From the NCBI GenBank assembly GCA_963711465.1, contig CAVQEG010000001.1, forward strand, positions 2,294,001 through 2,358,000: 64,000 nt of DNA, read 5' to 3'. Of the stretch, positions 8,731 through 17,498 are shown piece by piece. The translations under genes and the position numbers were made by a program. Source of the stretch: CAVQEG01 sp963711465. Lineage in GTDB: Bacteria; Bacteroidota; Ignavibacteria; OLB7. Below the pieces are notes generated by a model. It worked only from the letters and a program-made list of their open reading frames with translations, did not search any database and was not told the origin of the DNA. How positions within the stretch are numbered: the stretch's first letter is position 1; every line of letters starts with the position of its first letter.

Positions 8731-11244
8731 ATGAAAGCAGTCATCATGGCCGGCGGATTCGGCACCAGACTCCGTCCCCTTACCTGCGATGTCCCCAAGC
8801 CCATGGCGCCGATGGTCAATCGGCCCATGATGCACCACATCGTTTCGATTCTCAAGGAACTCGACATCACCGAGATCGTCTCGCTGCTGTACTACCAGCC
8901 CGAGGCCATCACCAGCTACTTCGGTGACGGATCGGAGTTCGACGTGCAGATGCACTACGTCCAGTCCGAAGCCGACTTCGGTACCGCCGGATCGGTCCGC
9001 AACGCCCGCGATTTCCTCGACGACCGGTTCATCATCATCTCCGGCGACGTCCTTACCGATATCGATCTCTCAAAAGCGATCGACTTCCACAAGCGCCGCG
9101 GCGCTCGCGCCACCATCGTCCTCACCCGCGTTCCCGATCCCCTCGCCTTCGGTGTGGTGATGACCGATTCCGACGGACGTATCACCCGCTTCCTCGAGAA
9201 GCCACAGTGGGGTGAGGTCTTCTCCGACACCATCAACACCGGCATCTATATCCTCGAGCCAGATGTGCTCGAGCTGATCCCCTACAAACAGGACTTCGAT
9301 TTCTCCAAGGACCTCTTCCCGATGATGCTTCGGGAGAACATGGGGCTCTTCGGCTACATCGCCGAAGGATACTGGCGCGACATCGGCAACCTCAACGAGT
9401 ACCAGTCGGCACACCTCGACGCGCTCGCCGGTCGTGTGCAAATCGCCATGCCCGGCGTGCATCACGGCGCCGCCTGGATCGGCGATGGCTGCTCGGTCGA
9501 CGACAGCGTGAAGTTCGAAGGAACCGTCGTCCTCGGTGACGGCGTCGTGGTCGAATCCGGTGCGCGACTGAAGAACACCGTCATCGGCAACGGCTCGCGC
9601 GTGGGCGCCGGCTGCCACCTCGTCAACTGCGTCGTGTGGCGCAACAGCTCCATCGGCGCCGGCAGCCAGATGACCGACGACGTCGCCTGCAACGACGTCC
9701 GGATCGGTAACGATGCGATCATCAGCGAGAACGTCTTCATCGCCGATCGATGCACCATTGGCGACGATGCCCACCTGCTCGGCAACATCAAGCTCTGGCC
9801 CGACAAGGCCGTCGAATCCGGCGCCACGCTCTCGACCAGTCTCGTCTGGGCCGACAAGTGGACGCGCGAACTCTTCACCGACGCCCGCGTCTCCGGGCTG
9901 TCGAACATCGAGATCAACCCCGAGTTCGCCGCCCGACTCGGCGCCGCCCTCGGTGCGTTCGCCGGCAAGGGACGCGCCGTGGCCATCAGCCGCGACATGG
10001 ACAACGTCTCGCGGATGATCCATCGCGCCATCACCACCGGCCTGATGTCCGCCGGCGTGCGTGTCAACGATCTGCAGCACACGCCCATTCCGCTGATGCG
10101 ATCCGAACTGCGCAACGGTCTGCAGACGGCCGGCGTGCATGTGCGGAAGAACCCGACCGACCGCCGACGCAGCGACATCATCTTCTTCAGCGCGACCGGC
10201 ATGGACATGCCGTCGGGTAAGACCAAGTCGATCGAGCGCCTCTTCTTCGGCGAAGAGTACCAGCGCGCGCGCTACGATGAGGTCGGCAGCATCTACTTCC
10301 CCGAGCGTACCAACGAGTCGTACATGGCGCGGTTCCTCGAGGATCTCGACGTCGATGCCATCCGCGCACGCCGCTTCCGTGCCGTGCTCGACTTCTCCTT
10401 TGGATTCGCCTCGACCCTGCTGCCCAACATCCTCGGGTCGCTCAATCCCGACATCGTGACGCTCAACAGCTACGTCGATCCGACACGTACCGCACGTCGC
10501 AGCGAAGAGGTCGATGCCGCCCTGCGACGCGTCGGCGAGGTGGTGACCTCGCTCGAGTACGATCTCGGCTTCGTCATCGATCCGGGTGCCGAAAAAATTC
10601 ATGCGGTCGGCGAAAATGGCCACGCCATCCGCGACAACCGGCTGCTGACCATCGTCACCAAGCTCTTCCTCGAGTCGAATCGCGGCGCGGTCACACGTAT
10701 CGCCGTTCCCGTCGTGGCCTCCAGCGAGATCGAATCGCTGGCACGCGAGTACGACGTCGAGGTGGCCTACACACGCAACAGTCATTCGGCGATGATGGAT
10801 GCCACCGCTGACCGCGAGATCTCCTTCGTCGGCGGTACTCGCGGCGGCTTCATCTTCCCCGCGTTCCTCTTCGCAATCGATGGGATGTACGCGGTGGCGA
10901 AGATCATGGAGATGATCGCGCATACCGGCATGACGCTTGGCGAACTCGACCGGATGCTGCCGCGCAGAGCGATGGCGGAGCGTCGCGTCGAGTGCCCATG
11001 GGAGGCGAAGGGACGCGTCATGCGCCGTGCAATGGAGCATTCGGAGGGACGCCAGCGCCAGCTGATCGACGGCGTGAAGATCTTCCAGGATGATGGTGAA
11101 TGGATCCTGCTGATTCCCGACAAGGAGTCCCCCACCTTCAACGTGATCGTCGAATCGGGCGACGACGCCCGAAGTCAGGCGCTGGCACGGGAGTACGAAG
11201 GACTCGTTCGCGAGTGGAAGGAGGAGACCGCCACCATGGCGTGA
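8731..11244 (+). CDS. Mannose-1-phosphate guanylyltransferase / phosphomannomutase-like fusion protein
   Basis: The protein has 837 residues. Residues 1 to about 230 are a nucleotidyltransferase (AGGFGTRLRPLT, then PMAPMVNRPMM and GDVLTDID). Residues about 245-370 are left-handed hexapeptide repeats. The remaining 460 residues resemble the four-domain alpha-D-phosphohexomutase fold. It would make GDP-mannose or another NDP-sugar for surface polysaccharides. The mutase half lacks the phosphoserine loop TASHNP: at the expected place the sequence runs VRKNPTDRRRSDIIFFSATG. Its mutase activity is therefore doubtful, and it may be regulatory. ATG 8731 (MKAVIMAGG) is chosen over an upstream ATG at 8632 because the family begins exactly there. 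Confidence 0.88.
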   Translation: MKAVIMAGGFGTRLRPLTCDVPKPMAPMVNRPMMHHIVSILKELDITEIVSLLYYQPEAITSYFGDGSEFDVQMHYVQSEADFGTAGSVRNARDFLDDRFIIISGDVLTDIDLSKAIDFHKRRGARATIVLTRVPDPLAFGVVMTDSDGRITRFLEKPQWGEVFSDTINTGIYILEPDVLELIPYKQDFDFSKDLFPMMLRENMGLFGYIAEGYWRDIGNLNEYQSAHLDALAGRVQIAMPGVHHGAAWIGDGCSVDDSVKFEGTVVLGDGVVVESGARLKNTVIGNGSRVGAGCHLVNCVVWRNSSIGAGSQMTDDVACNDVRIGNDAIISENVFIADRCTIGDDAHLLGNIKLWPDKAVESGATLSTSLVWADKWTRELFTDARVSGLSNIEINPEFAARLGAALGAFAGKGRAVAISRDMDNVSRMIHRAITTGLMSAGVRVNDLQHTPIPLMRSELRNGLQTAGVHVRKNPTDRRRSDIIFFSATGMDMPSGKTKSIERLFFGEEYQRARYDEVGSIYFPERTNESYMARFLEDLDVDAIRARRFRAVLDFSFGFASTLLPNILGSLNPDIVTLNSYVDPTRTARRSEEVDAALRRVGEVVTSLEYDLGFVIDPGAEKIHAVGENGHAIRDNRLLTIVTKLFLESNRGAVTRIAVPVVASSEIESLAREYDVEVAYTRNSHSAMMDATADREISFVGGTRGGFIFPAFLFAIDGMYAVAKIMEMIAHTGMTLGELDRMLPRRAMAERRVECPWEAKGRVMRRAMEHSEGRQRQLIDGVKIFQDDGEWILLIPDKESPTFNVIVESGDDARSQALAREYEGLVREWKEETATMA

Positions 11245-11342
11245 TCCCCCCCGTCCTGCATCGAAATGCAACACCGCGCGACGACCGGCACTTCCCGTTT
11301 GCCATGCCACGCGACGCAACATATATTTGGTGTTCACCGCAT

Positions 11343-11414
11343 TCCGCAGTAGCTCAACGGTGGAGCATCCGGCTGTTAACCGGAGGGTTGTAGGTTCGAA
11401 TCCTACCTGCGGAG
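11343..11414 (+). tRNA. tRNA-Asn (anticodon GTT)
   Basis: A complete 72-nt cloverleaf. The 7-bp acceptor stem is TCCGCAG/CTGCGGA and the D stem is GCTC/GAGC. The 5-bp anticodon stem TCCGG/CCGGA encloses loop CTGTTAA (anticodon GUU). The variable loop is 5 nt, and the T arm GTAGG/CCTAC carries TTCGAAT. The discriminator is G and CCA is not encoded. A terminator hairpin follows 10 bp later. Confidence 0.97.
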
Positions 11415-11423
11415 CACCCAAAG

Positions 11424-11454
11424 ACCGGCGCATCGACGATGCGCCGGTTTTTTT
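11424..11454 (+). terminator. Rho-independent terminator of tRNA-Asn
   Basis: An 11-bp perfect stem, ACCGGCGCATC/GATGCGCCGGT with a 3-nt GAC loop, is followed directly by a run of T (11449-11454). It ends the tRNA transcript just before the decayed permease remnant. Confidence 0.9.
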
Positions 11455-11502
11455 GTGTCGCCAACGGTGCCGACCCAGGAACCGACGTCCCGCGAACCGC
11501 CG

Positions 11503-11640
11503 TTACTCATACCGCAATGCCTCGATCGGCTTGAGAGCAGCGGCTTTGCGGGCGGGGTAGAAGCCGAAGAAAATTCCGATCGCTGCCGAGAAGAGGAACG
11601 ACACCGCAATGATCGTCGGACTGAATGCGACCGGTTCCCG
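11503..11640 (-). pseudogene. C-terminal remnant of a MacB/FtsX-type ABC transporter permease
   Basis: Read on the minus strand, about 42 codons ending at TAA (11503-11505) encode the last transmembrane helix and tail of a MacB-like permease: SFLFSAAIGIFFGFYPARK, then AALKPIEALRYE. The FGFYPARKAA..PIEALRYE ending is diagnostic of the family. Upstream of about 11640 the similarity stops and the frame runs into the TetR promoter. The other 350 or so residues, the ATPase partner and the fusion protein are absent. This is a deletion remnant lodged between tRNA-Asn and the TetR gene. Confidence 0.8.
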
Positions 11641-11688
11641 GGGCCGCGCCGCCCGAGGATCGACGGTATTCACACGCAGAATTCCACC

Positions 11689-12387
11689 ATGAGCACCATG
11701 ACCAAATCAGCGCCGACTCGATTGACACGAAAGGAGAAGGAGCGACTGGCTCGACGTCGGGGAATCGTCGAGGCGGCGATGGCGGTGTTTGCGTTGCGCG
11801 GCTTTCACGCCGCGAAACTCGACGAAGTTGCCGAGCGTGCGGAGTTCGGCAAGGCAACCCTGTACAGCTACTTCGAGACGAAGGAAGCGCTCTTCCAGGC
11901 GGTGCTCGAATCGGTGTTTGAGGAACTTCTCAAGCGGGCGACCGAAGCCTTCTCGGCCAGGGGTACGTTCGCCGAGCGGCTGAACGCGTACGTAGCGGGC
12001 GAGACCGCCTACTTCTTCGAGAGTCCCGAAGGGCACTACCTGATGATGAGCGAATCGCATCTGTTGCGTGGTGAGAACCCGTTGCTGCAGTTGACCCCGA
12101 AGTACACGGCGATCCTGCAGGCGGCGATCGAGCGGGAGCAGCGGGCGAAGCGAATTCGACGCGATCTCGATCCGCTCACGCTCGCGATCGCGTTGCGTTC
12201 ACTGGTGTTCGCGCACTTCCTCGGGAGAATTCGCCACATCATGCAGGACCAGCGTGCTGCCGACGAGGCGTTCGTCGACGAGCACTTCATCGAGATCAAC
12301 AAGCGGATCAAGTCTGCGGACATCGAGGAGGAAATCGAGCGCGCGACGGCGTTCGTTGCGACCGTATTTCTCGAGGGGGTGAGCTAG
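11689..12387 (+). CDS. TetR/AcrR-family transcriptional regulator
   Basis: The protein has 232 residues. The N-terminal TetR helix-turn-helix is clear at residues about 20-65: RGIVEAAMAVFALRGFHAAK, then LDEVAERAEFGKATLYSYFE and TKEALF. The C-terminal half is a helical ligand-binding domain with no recognisable ligand signature. ATG 11689 gives MSTMTKSAPTRLTRKEKERL; a second ATG at 11698 is possible. It converges with the drug-efflux gene 107 bp downstream. It is a candidate regulator of that pump, but not in the usual divergent arrangement, so the pairing is only an inference. Confidence 0.9.
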   Translation: MSTMTKSAPTRLTRKEKERLARRRGIVEAAMAVFALRGFHAAKLDEVAERAEFGKATLYSYFETKEALFQAVLESVFEELLKRATEAFSARGTFAERLNAYVAGETAYFFESPEGHYLMMSESHLLRGENPLLQLTPKYTAILQAAIEREQRAKRIRRDLDPLTLAIALRSLVFAHFLGRIRHIMQDQRAADEAFVDEHFIEINKRIKSADIEEEIERATAFVATVFLEGVS

Positions 12388-12494
12388 GGTTCCGTATCGG
12401 CGGCTTCCGCATCGTTGCCGGTGGAACCCCGTACCGCGGCGATGATTCACCGCGGGAACGGGACGGAGCGCGCTCCTCCGCAGTTGGTTCGGGT

Positions 12495-14540
12495 TCAGTC
12501 GTTCGGAGCTGGGTCGGCCTTCGTCTGGACTTCGGGGACGAGGTCGGCGGTAAAGCGATCGAGGAGCGAGGCGAGTTCGCGCTGCTGTCCCGGCGTCCAC
12601 TGCGAGAAGACCTCGCGGAGGTGATCGCGGCGTGCGGCGACGAACCGTTCGAGCAGCGCGCAACCGTCGGACGTCACCTTCCACCGATCGGGCTGGTGAT
12701 CCGACCGAGCGATGAGCGCCCGTGCAATGAGGACATCGCCGGCATCGCGGAGATTCTCCTCAGAGTATGGCGAGTGCCGCATGAGTTCGTGCAGATCCGC
12801 TTTGGGATCCTGATCCAGTTGGAACAGCAACCAGATCGCGGCGGGCTGAAGGTCGACGTGGGCGCGCTTCATGATTCCCTCGACGTAGCGCTGGCGAAGG
12901 TCACGATCGACAACTGCCGAGAGACCACGCAGCAGTTCCTCATACGCCTCGGGCGCCGCCGGCATCGCCATCGCGCCGCCAACCTCCTGCCCGACGTCGG
13001 CACTGCTGGCGGACATCGTGTCGCGCAGCGTCAACTCGGGCATGAGCCAGATCAGGATGAATCCGACGGCACCGACGGCGGCGGCAACGAGGAACACCAT
13101 ATCGACGGCCGAGGTGAAGGCGGTGGAGAAGATCGCGTGGATCTTCGGCGGGAGACTGGCGACCGCGCGGAGGTCGACGCCTGCGCCCGCTCCGATGGAG
13201 CTGGACCCACCCGGCATCGAGGCGGCGAGTTCCGAGGCAAGCCGCGCCGTGAGAATCGCGCCGAGCGCCGCGGTACCGATCGAACCGCCGATGTAGCGGA
13301 AGAGGGTATTGCCGGAAGTCGCCACGCCGAGGTCGCGGTAGGCGACGGCGTTCTGCACGGCAATCACCAGTACCTGCATCACCAGTCCGATGCCGATGCC
13401 CAGCAGCAGCATCAGTCCGAGAAGCGTCATCATGCCGGTGTCGACCGACACACGCGAAAGCAGCAGCAGAGCCACCGCCGAGACCGCCGTGCCGACGACC
13501 GGATAGATCTTGTAGTGCCCCGTCTTGCTGATCAGCTGGCCGGAGATGATCGACGACGTGAGCACGCCGGCCATCATCGGAAGGATCTGCAGACCCGAAC
13601 CGGTCGCGCTGGCACCTCGAATCACCTGGAGGAACACCGGCAGGTAGACCAGCGCGCCGAACAGCGCGAAGCCGATGATCGCGGCCACCACGGAGGTAAC
13701 CCAGAACGTACGGTTGGCAAACAGGTGCAGCGGCAGAACGGGTTCCGACGCGCGGCGTTCGACCACGATGAACAGCGCGAGCGCAACGACCGCGAGGCCG
13801 CCCAGCGCAAGTACCCACGGTGAGGCCCAGCCGAGTTCCGACCCTCCGAGATCGGTGAGCAGGACGACGGCGCTGAGCACGATGGTCAGCAGTCCGGCAC
13901 CGGCGTAATCGATCCGGTGGCGCTGTCCTCCGGCGCGTGACGGCAGCGTGGCGGCGATCACGACGAGGGCAAGGATGCCGATGGGGAGATTGATGTAGAA
14001 GATCCAGCGCCAGGACAGGTGGGTCGTGAAGTAGCCACCGAGGAGCGGACCTGCGACGCTGGCGACGCCGAAGACGGCGCCGAAGATTCCCTGATACCGT
14101 CCACGTTCACGAGGCGAGACGATGTCGCCCACCACGGCCATGGTGGTCACCATCAATCCCCCGCCGCCGAGTCCCTGCAGGGCGCGGAAGGCGATGAGCT
14201 GTCCCATGCTGCCGCTGAGTCCGCACAGAGCGGAGCCGGCAAGGAAGATGACCACGGCGGCCTGCAGAATCAGTTTCCTGCCATAGAGGTCGCCAATCTT
14301 CCCGTACAGCGGCGTAACCACCGTCTGCGCAAGCAGATAGGCCGTCACCACCCACGAGAGACGATTCAGTCCCCCGAGGTCTCCGACGATCGTCGGGAGC
14401 GCTGTGGCGACGATCGTCTGATCGAGCGCGGCAAGCAGCATCGCCAGCAGCAGACCGCTGAAGACGACGAGCACCTGTCGATGCGACAGATTCGCCGGCG
14501 GTGCGCCAGCCGATGGTTCCGGTATCGTAGCTCCTTCCAT
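12495..14540 (-). CDS. DHA2-family (EmrB/QacA) MFS efflux transporter with C-terminal MarR-like domain
   Basis: The 681-residue protein begins at ATG 14540 (MEGATIPEP). It has about 14 transmembrane helices (residues about 20-515) and typical DHA2 motifs: ALDQTIVATALPTIVGDLGG, GKIGDLYGRK (motif A) and LLGGYFTTHLSWRWIFYINL (motif C). Such proteins export drugs or lipophilic cations in exchange for protons. After the last helix about 145 soluble residues follow. They resemble a MarR winged helix (QPAAIWLLFQLDQDPKADLHEL ... LIARSDHQPDRWKVTSDG ... RRDHLREVFSQWTPGQQREL). This tail is absent from EmrB and QacA. The frame extends upstream to 14804 without similarity. prfC lies 86 bp upstream on the same strand. 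Confidence 0.88.
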   Translation of the reverse strand: MEGATIPEPSAGAPPANLSHRQVLVVFSGLLLAMLLAALDQTIVATALPTIVGDLGGLNRLSWVVTAYLLAQTVVTPLYGKIGDLYGRKLILQAAVVIFLAGSALCGLSGSMGQLIAFRALQGLGGGGLMVTTMAVVGDIVSPRERGRYQGIFGAVFGVASVAGPLLGGYFTTHLSWRWIFYINLPIGILALVVIAATLPSRAGGQRHRIDYAGAGLLTIVLSAVVLLTDLGGSELGWASPWVLALGGLAVVALALFIVVERRASEPVLPLHLFANRTFWVTSVVAAIIGFALFGALVYLPVFLQVIRGASATGSGLQILPMMAGVLTSSIISGQLISKTGHYKIYPVVGTAVSAVALLLLSRVSVDTGMMTLLGLMLLLGIGIGLVMQVLVIAVQNAVAYRDLGVATSGNTLFRYIGGSIGTAALGAILTARLASELAASMPGGSSSIGAGAGVDLRAVASLPPKIHAIFSTAFTSAVDMVFLVAAAVGAVGFILIWLMPELTLRDTMSASSADVGQEVGGAMAMPAAPEAYEELLRGLSAVVDRDLRQRYVEGIMKRAHVDLQPAAIWLLFQLDQDPKADLHELMRHSPYSEENLRDAGDVLIARALIARSDHQPDRWKVTSDGCALLERFVAARRDHLREVFSQWTPGQQRELASLLDRFTADLVPEVQTKADPAPND

Positions 14541-14626
14541 AGTCCTCGACAGTTGTCTGACATCTGCTGACCCCCTCGTCCACTCATCCCCCAGCCGATC
14601 ACAGCACCACCACACAAGGCCCCGCA

Positions 14627-16225
14627 CTACCCCTTGGCGATCCTGGCGGATTCGAACCGAAGATCCGGGTTCTTCTCCGCCGTCGCGTCGATGTGCCAGG
14701 CGCTCTGATAGAGCATCACCGGGTTTCCCTCGACGTCCTCCATCAGCGCCGTTCCGCTGTAGTAGGTGCCCGCAGCGATCTGCTCCGGCGTCGCGTCGAT
14801 CCATCTGGCAGCCACGTACGGCAGCGTGTGGTAGCCCACCTCGACGCCGTACTCCCGCTCGAGCCGGAATTTCACCACGTCGAACTGCAGTTGACCGACC
14901 GCTGCAAGTACCGGTTCGGGACTCGTTCGCCCTGCCTCGTGAAACACCTGTATCGCTCCCTCCTCGCGAAGCTGGTCGAGCCCCTTCTTCAATGCCTTGC
15001 GCTTCGCCGGATTGATGTTCCGAACGGCAACGAAGTGCTCCGGCGAGAACTGGGGAATCGGTTCGAATTCGACCGTCCTCCCGGTCGTCACCGTGTCGCC
15101 GATCGCGAAGGCGCCTGGATTCATCAGACCCACGACATCTCCCGGAAATGCCTCGTCGACCGTCTCACGTTCCTGTCCGAAGAGCTTCTGCGACCGCGTC
15201 AGGCGCAGCGTCTTCCCCGTCCGCGTGTTGGTCACCTGCATGTCCTTCTCATAGCGACCCGAGCAGATCCGCATGAAGGCGACCCGGTCGCGATGCTGCG
15301 GATCCATGTTCGCCTGGATCTTGAAGATGAATCCCGTCAGCTCCTCGGCCTCCGGCAACTGCGTTCCGTCACTGGTACGCCGCGGGCCCGGTGGCGGTGC
15401 ATAGTCGATGAAGCGGTCGAGGAACAGGTCGATGCCGAAGTTGTTGACCGCACTGCCGAAGAAGACCGGCGAGATGGCGCCGGTACGAAACGCCTCGGTG
15501 TCGAAGTCGCTCCCGGCGCCCTCGAGCAGCTCAAGCTCCTCTCGAAGCCGCCCCAGATCCGTCGGACCGATCACCTGCGAGAGCCGCTCGTCCTCGAGCC
15601 CGGAGACCTCGACCGGCGCGCGAAACGCCCCGCGACTCGTCCGCTCGTAGAGATGTGCCTGCACCGACAGCCGATCGAAGACTCCCGCAAACTGCGGTCC
15701 GCCGAGTCCCACCGGCCAGTTGACCGGAAACGGTGCGATTCCGAATTCCCCCTCCAGCTCGTCGATCAGCTCGATCGGATCACGACCCGGTCGGTCCATC
15801 TTGTTGATGAAGGTGAAAATGGGAATCCGACGCAGCCGGCAGACCTCGAAGAGCTTCCGCGTCTGCGGCTCGATTCCCTTGGCCGCGTCGATGAGCATCA
15901 CCGCGCTGTCAGCCGCCGTGAGCGTCCGATACGTGTCCTCCGAGAAATCCTCGTGACCCGGTGTGTCCAGAAGATTGAGCACGTGATCGTCGTACTCGAA
16001 CTGCAGGACGGTCGACGTCACGGAAATTCCGCGCTGCTGCTCGAGCTCCATCCAGTCGGAGGTCGCCTTGCGCGAACTCGCAGGGCCCTTCACCGAACCG
16101 GCCGTGCGCAACGCCCCGCCGTAGAGCAGCAGTTTCTCGGTCAGTGTCGTCTTGCCTGCGTCCGGATGCGAGATGATCGCGAACGTGCGTCGACGGGCGA
16201 TTTCCTTTGTCAGTCCGTTGTTCAT
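14627..16225 (-). CDS. prfC: Peptide chain release factor 3
   Basis: RF3 is the GTPase that recycles RF1/RF2 from the ribosome after termination. The protein has the G1 loop SHPDAGKTTLTEK, switch II LLDTPGHEDFSEDTYRTLTA and NKMD (FINKMDRPGRDP). The RF3-specific KIQANMDPQHRDRVAFMRIC follows. ATG 16225 gives MNNGLTKEIARRRTFAIISH and 532 residues, close to E. coli PrfC (529). The frame extends to an ATG at 16264, but those 13 residues are not family-like. It diverges from the CAP lipoprotein gene across 211 bp. Confidence 0.96.
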   Translation of the reverse strand: MNNGLTKEIARRRTFAIISHPDAGKTTLTEKLLLYGGALRTAGSVKGPASSRKATSDWMELEQQRGISVTSTVLQFEYDDHVLNLLDTPGHEDFSEDTYRTLTAADSAVMLIDAAKGIEPQTRKLFEVCRLRRIPIFTFINKMDRPGRDPIELIDELEGEFGIAPFPVNWPVGLGGPQFAGVFDRLSVQAHLYERTSRGAFRAPVEVSGLEDERLSQVIGPTDLGRLREELELLEGAGSDFDTEAFRTGAISPVFFGSAVNNFGIDLFLDRFIDYAPPPGPRRTSDGTQLPEAEELTGFIFKIQANMDPQHRDRVAFMRICSGRYEKDMQVTNTRTGKTLRLTRSQKLFGQERETVDEAFPGDVVGLMNPGAFAIGDTVTTGRTVEFEPIPQFSPEHFVAVRNINPAKRKALKKGLDQLREEGAIQVFHEAGRTSPEPVLAAVGQLQFDVVKFRLEREYGVEVGYHTLPYVAARWIDATPEQIAAGTYYSGTALMEDVEGNPVMLYQSAWHIDATAEKNPDLRFESARIAKG

Positions 16226-16436
16226 TCCGAAAAAATCGATTTGCCTGGGTCGCCTCGGGCTCATCCCCTCGAATCACCCGTCCCATTGCCTGCGACCTCC
16301 CCTCGAACCCGACGTCCGATCGAATACAGACGGTCAACTTACCACTGCCGATGCCCCGCCGTTGGTAGTGGTGTGTAAGCTCCGGTCGTTATCTTCGCGC
16401 CTCTGTCCAGCCCAACTATTTCTCAACAGGTCCACC

Positions 16437-17402
16437 ATGAAACGTCTCGTCCTGGCGTTCACCGTCGTTGCCACGCTCGCCCTCTTCTCCTCCTGCAGTG
16501 AATCCACACCGGTGCAGCCCGATCAGAACACCGACACCACCGGAACCGGTCTGTCCATCAGCGATCTGTACGATACCGCTCCCGACGTGGGCAACTGCCA
16601 GACCGGTTCGCTCAAACCGGCCGAACGGACGAAGGTGCTCAACTACGTCAACGCCATGCGCGCGCTGCACGGCCTGGAGCCGGTGACCTATCGCGCCGCC
16701 GACGACCCGGCGACCGCACAGGCATCGCTCATCGTCGCCGCCAACCAGTCGCTCAATCACTTTCCGCCCGAATCAGAATCGTGCTGGTCACAGAGCGGGT
16801 ACGATGCCAGCGGTACGAGCAACCTCGCCATCCGCCTCTTCTCCCGAGCCAATGACCTCCATACCTCGGAGTCGTTCGTCGATCAGTGGCTGAAGGATTC
16901 CATGGTCAGCGAACTCGGCCACCGCCGCTGGCTCATCGATCCCTTCCTCAAGTACATCTCCTTCGGTCGCGTCGACAAGGATGCGGCTGGCTCCAACTGG
17001 GGCGTCAGCGGTAGCGCCATCAAGGTGATCTACGACGAGAAGCAGGACCTCGTGGGTACGTCCGTCGAATACGTCGCCTATCCGTACCACGACTACCCCG
17101 CCCGACTCTACGGACCGAATCTCGACATGTCGTTCTCCGTGCTCGCCGACCCGACCGACTTCTGGAAAAACGATCAGGTCGATTTCGGCAACGCGACGAT
17201 TACCATTGCCGCCGATGGCGGATCGAACATCGACGTTTCAAATATTACGGTCGACAATCAGACTTATGGCCTGGCCAATTGCCTCTCCTGGCGCGCATCG
17301 GTGAGCAGCGGCACCAGGTACACCGTCGATATTCGAAACGTGAAAGTGAACGGGGAGGTGAAGAACTACCAGTACTGGTTCACGCTGACGCCGACGGCGT
17401 AG
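16437..17402 (+). CDS. CAP/SCP-domain lipoprotein
   Basis: The protein has 321 residues. It starts with a lipoprotein signal peptide (MKRLVLAFTVVATLALFSSC, lipidated Cys at 20) and an acidic/threonine-rich linker. A CAP (SCP/PR-1-like) domain follows from about residue 65: VLNYVNAMRALHGLEPV, the AANQSLNHFPP histidine region, and a DSMVSELGHRRWLIDP segment that fits the second conserved CAP motif (GHR). The C-terminal about 90 residues are beta-rich and unrecognised. CAP proteins bind sterols or lipids or act as proteases; the role here is unknown. The upstream frame extension is rejected because the signal peptide begins at ATG 16437. It converges on the next gene through a strong hairpin. 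Confidence 0.85.
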   Translation: MKRLVLAFTVVATLALFSSCSESTPVQPDQNTDTTGTGLSISDLYDTAPDVGNCQTGSLKPAERTKVLNYVNAMRALHGLEPVTYRAADDPATAQASLIVAANQSLNHFPPESESCWSQSGYDASGTSNLAIRLFSRANDLHTSESFVDQWLKDSMVSELGHRRWLIDPFLKYISFGRVDKDAAGSNWGVSGSAIKVIYDEKQDLVGTSVEYVAYPYHDYPARLYGPNLDMSFSVLADPTDFWKNDQVDFGNATITIAADGGSNIDVSNITVDNQTYGLANCLSWRASVSSGTRYTVDIRNVKVNGEVKNYQYWFTLTPTA

Positions 17403-17454
17403 CAGAAGCGCGCACGGACGGACGTTCCTGGCCGACTGCGGTGCCGGAATTTCC

Positions 17455-17497
17455 GCGACGGGGACGGGCCCACCTTGTGTGTGCTCGTCCCCGTCGC
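17455..17497. terminator. Hairpin terminator between convergent genes
   Basis: A 12-bp perfect inverted repeat, GCGACGGGGACG (17455-17466) and CGTCCCCGTCGC (17486-17497), spans a 19-nt loop. It sits exactly between the CAP lipoprotein stop (17402) and the minus-strand stop at 17499. No T tract follows on either side, so it may block transcription in both directions or act with Rho. Confidence 0.65.
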
Positions 17498-17498
17498 A

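Noticed and set aside
9070..11433. 787-codon open frame opposite the guanylyltransferase gene
   Set aside because: It mirrors a well-supported gene on the other strand. The protein is rich in His, Asp, Gly and Arg with no domain, which is typical of antisense frames in GC-rich DNA.
11343..11640. Integrated mobile element at tRNA-Asn
   Set aside because: No integrase and no second copy of the tRNA 3' end was found nearby; only a permease remnant is present.
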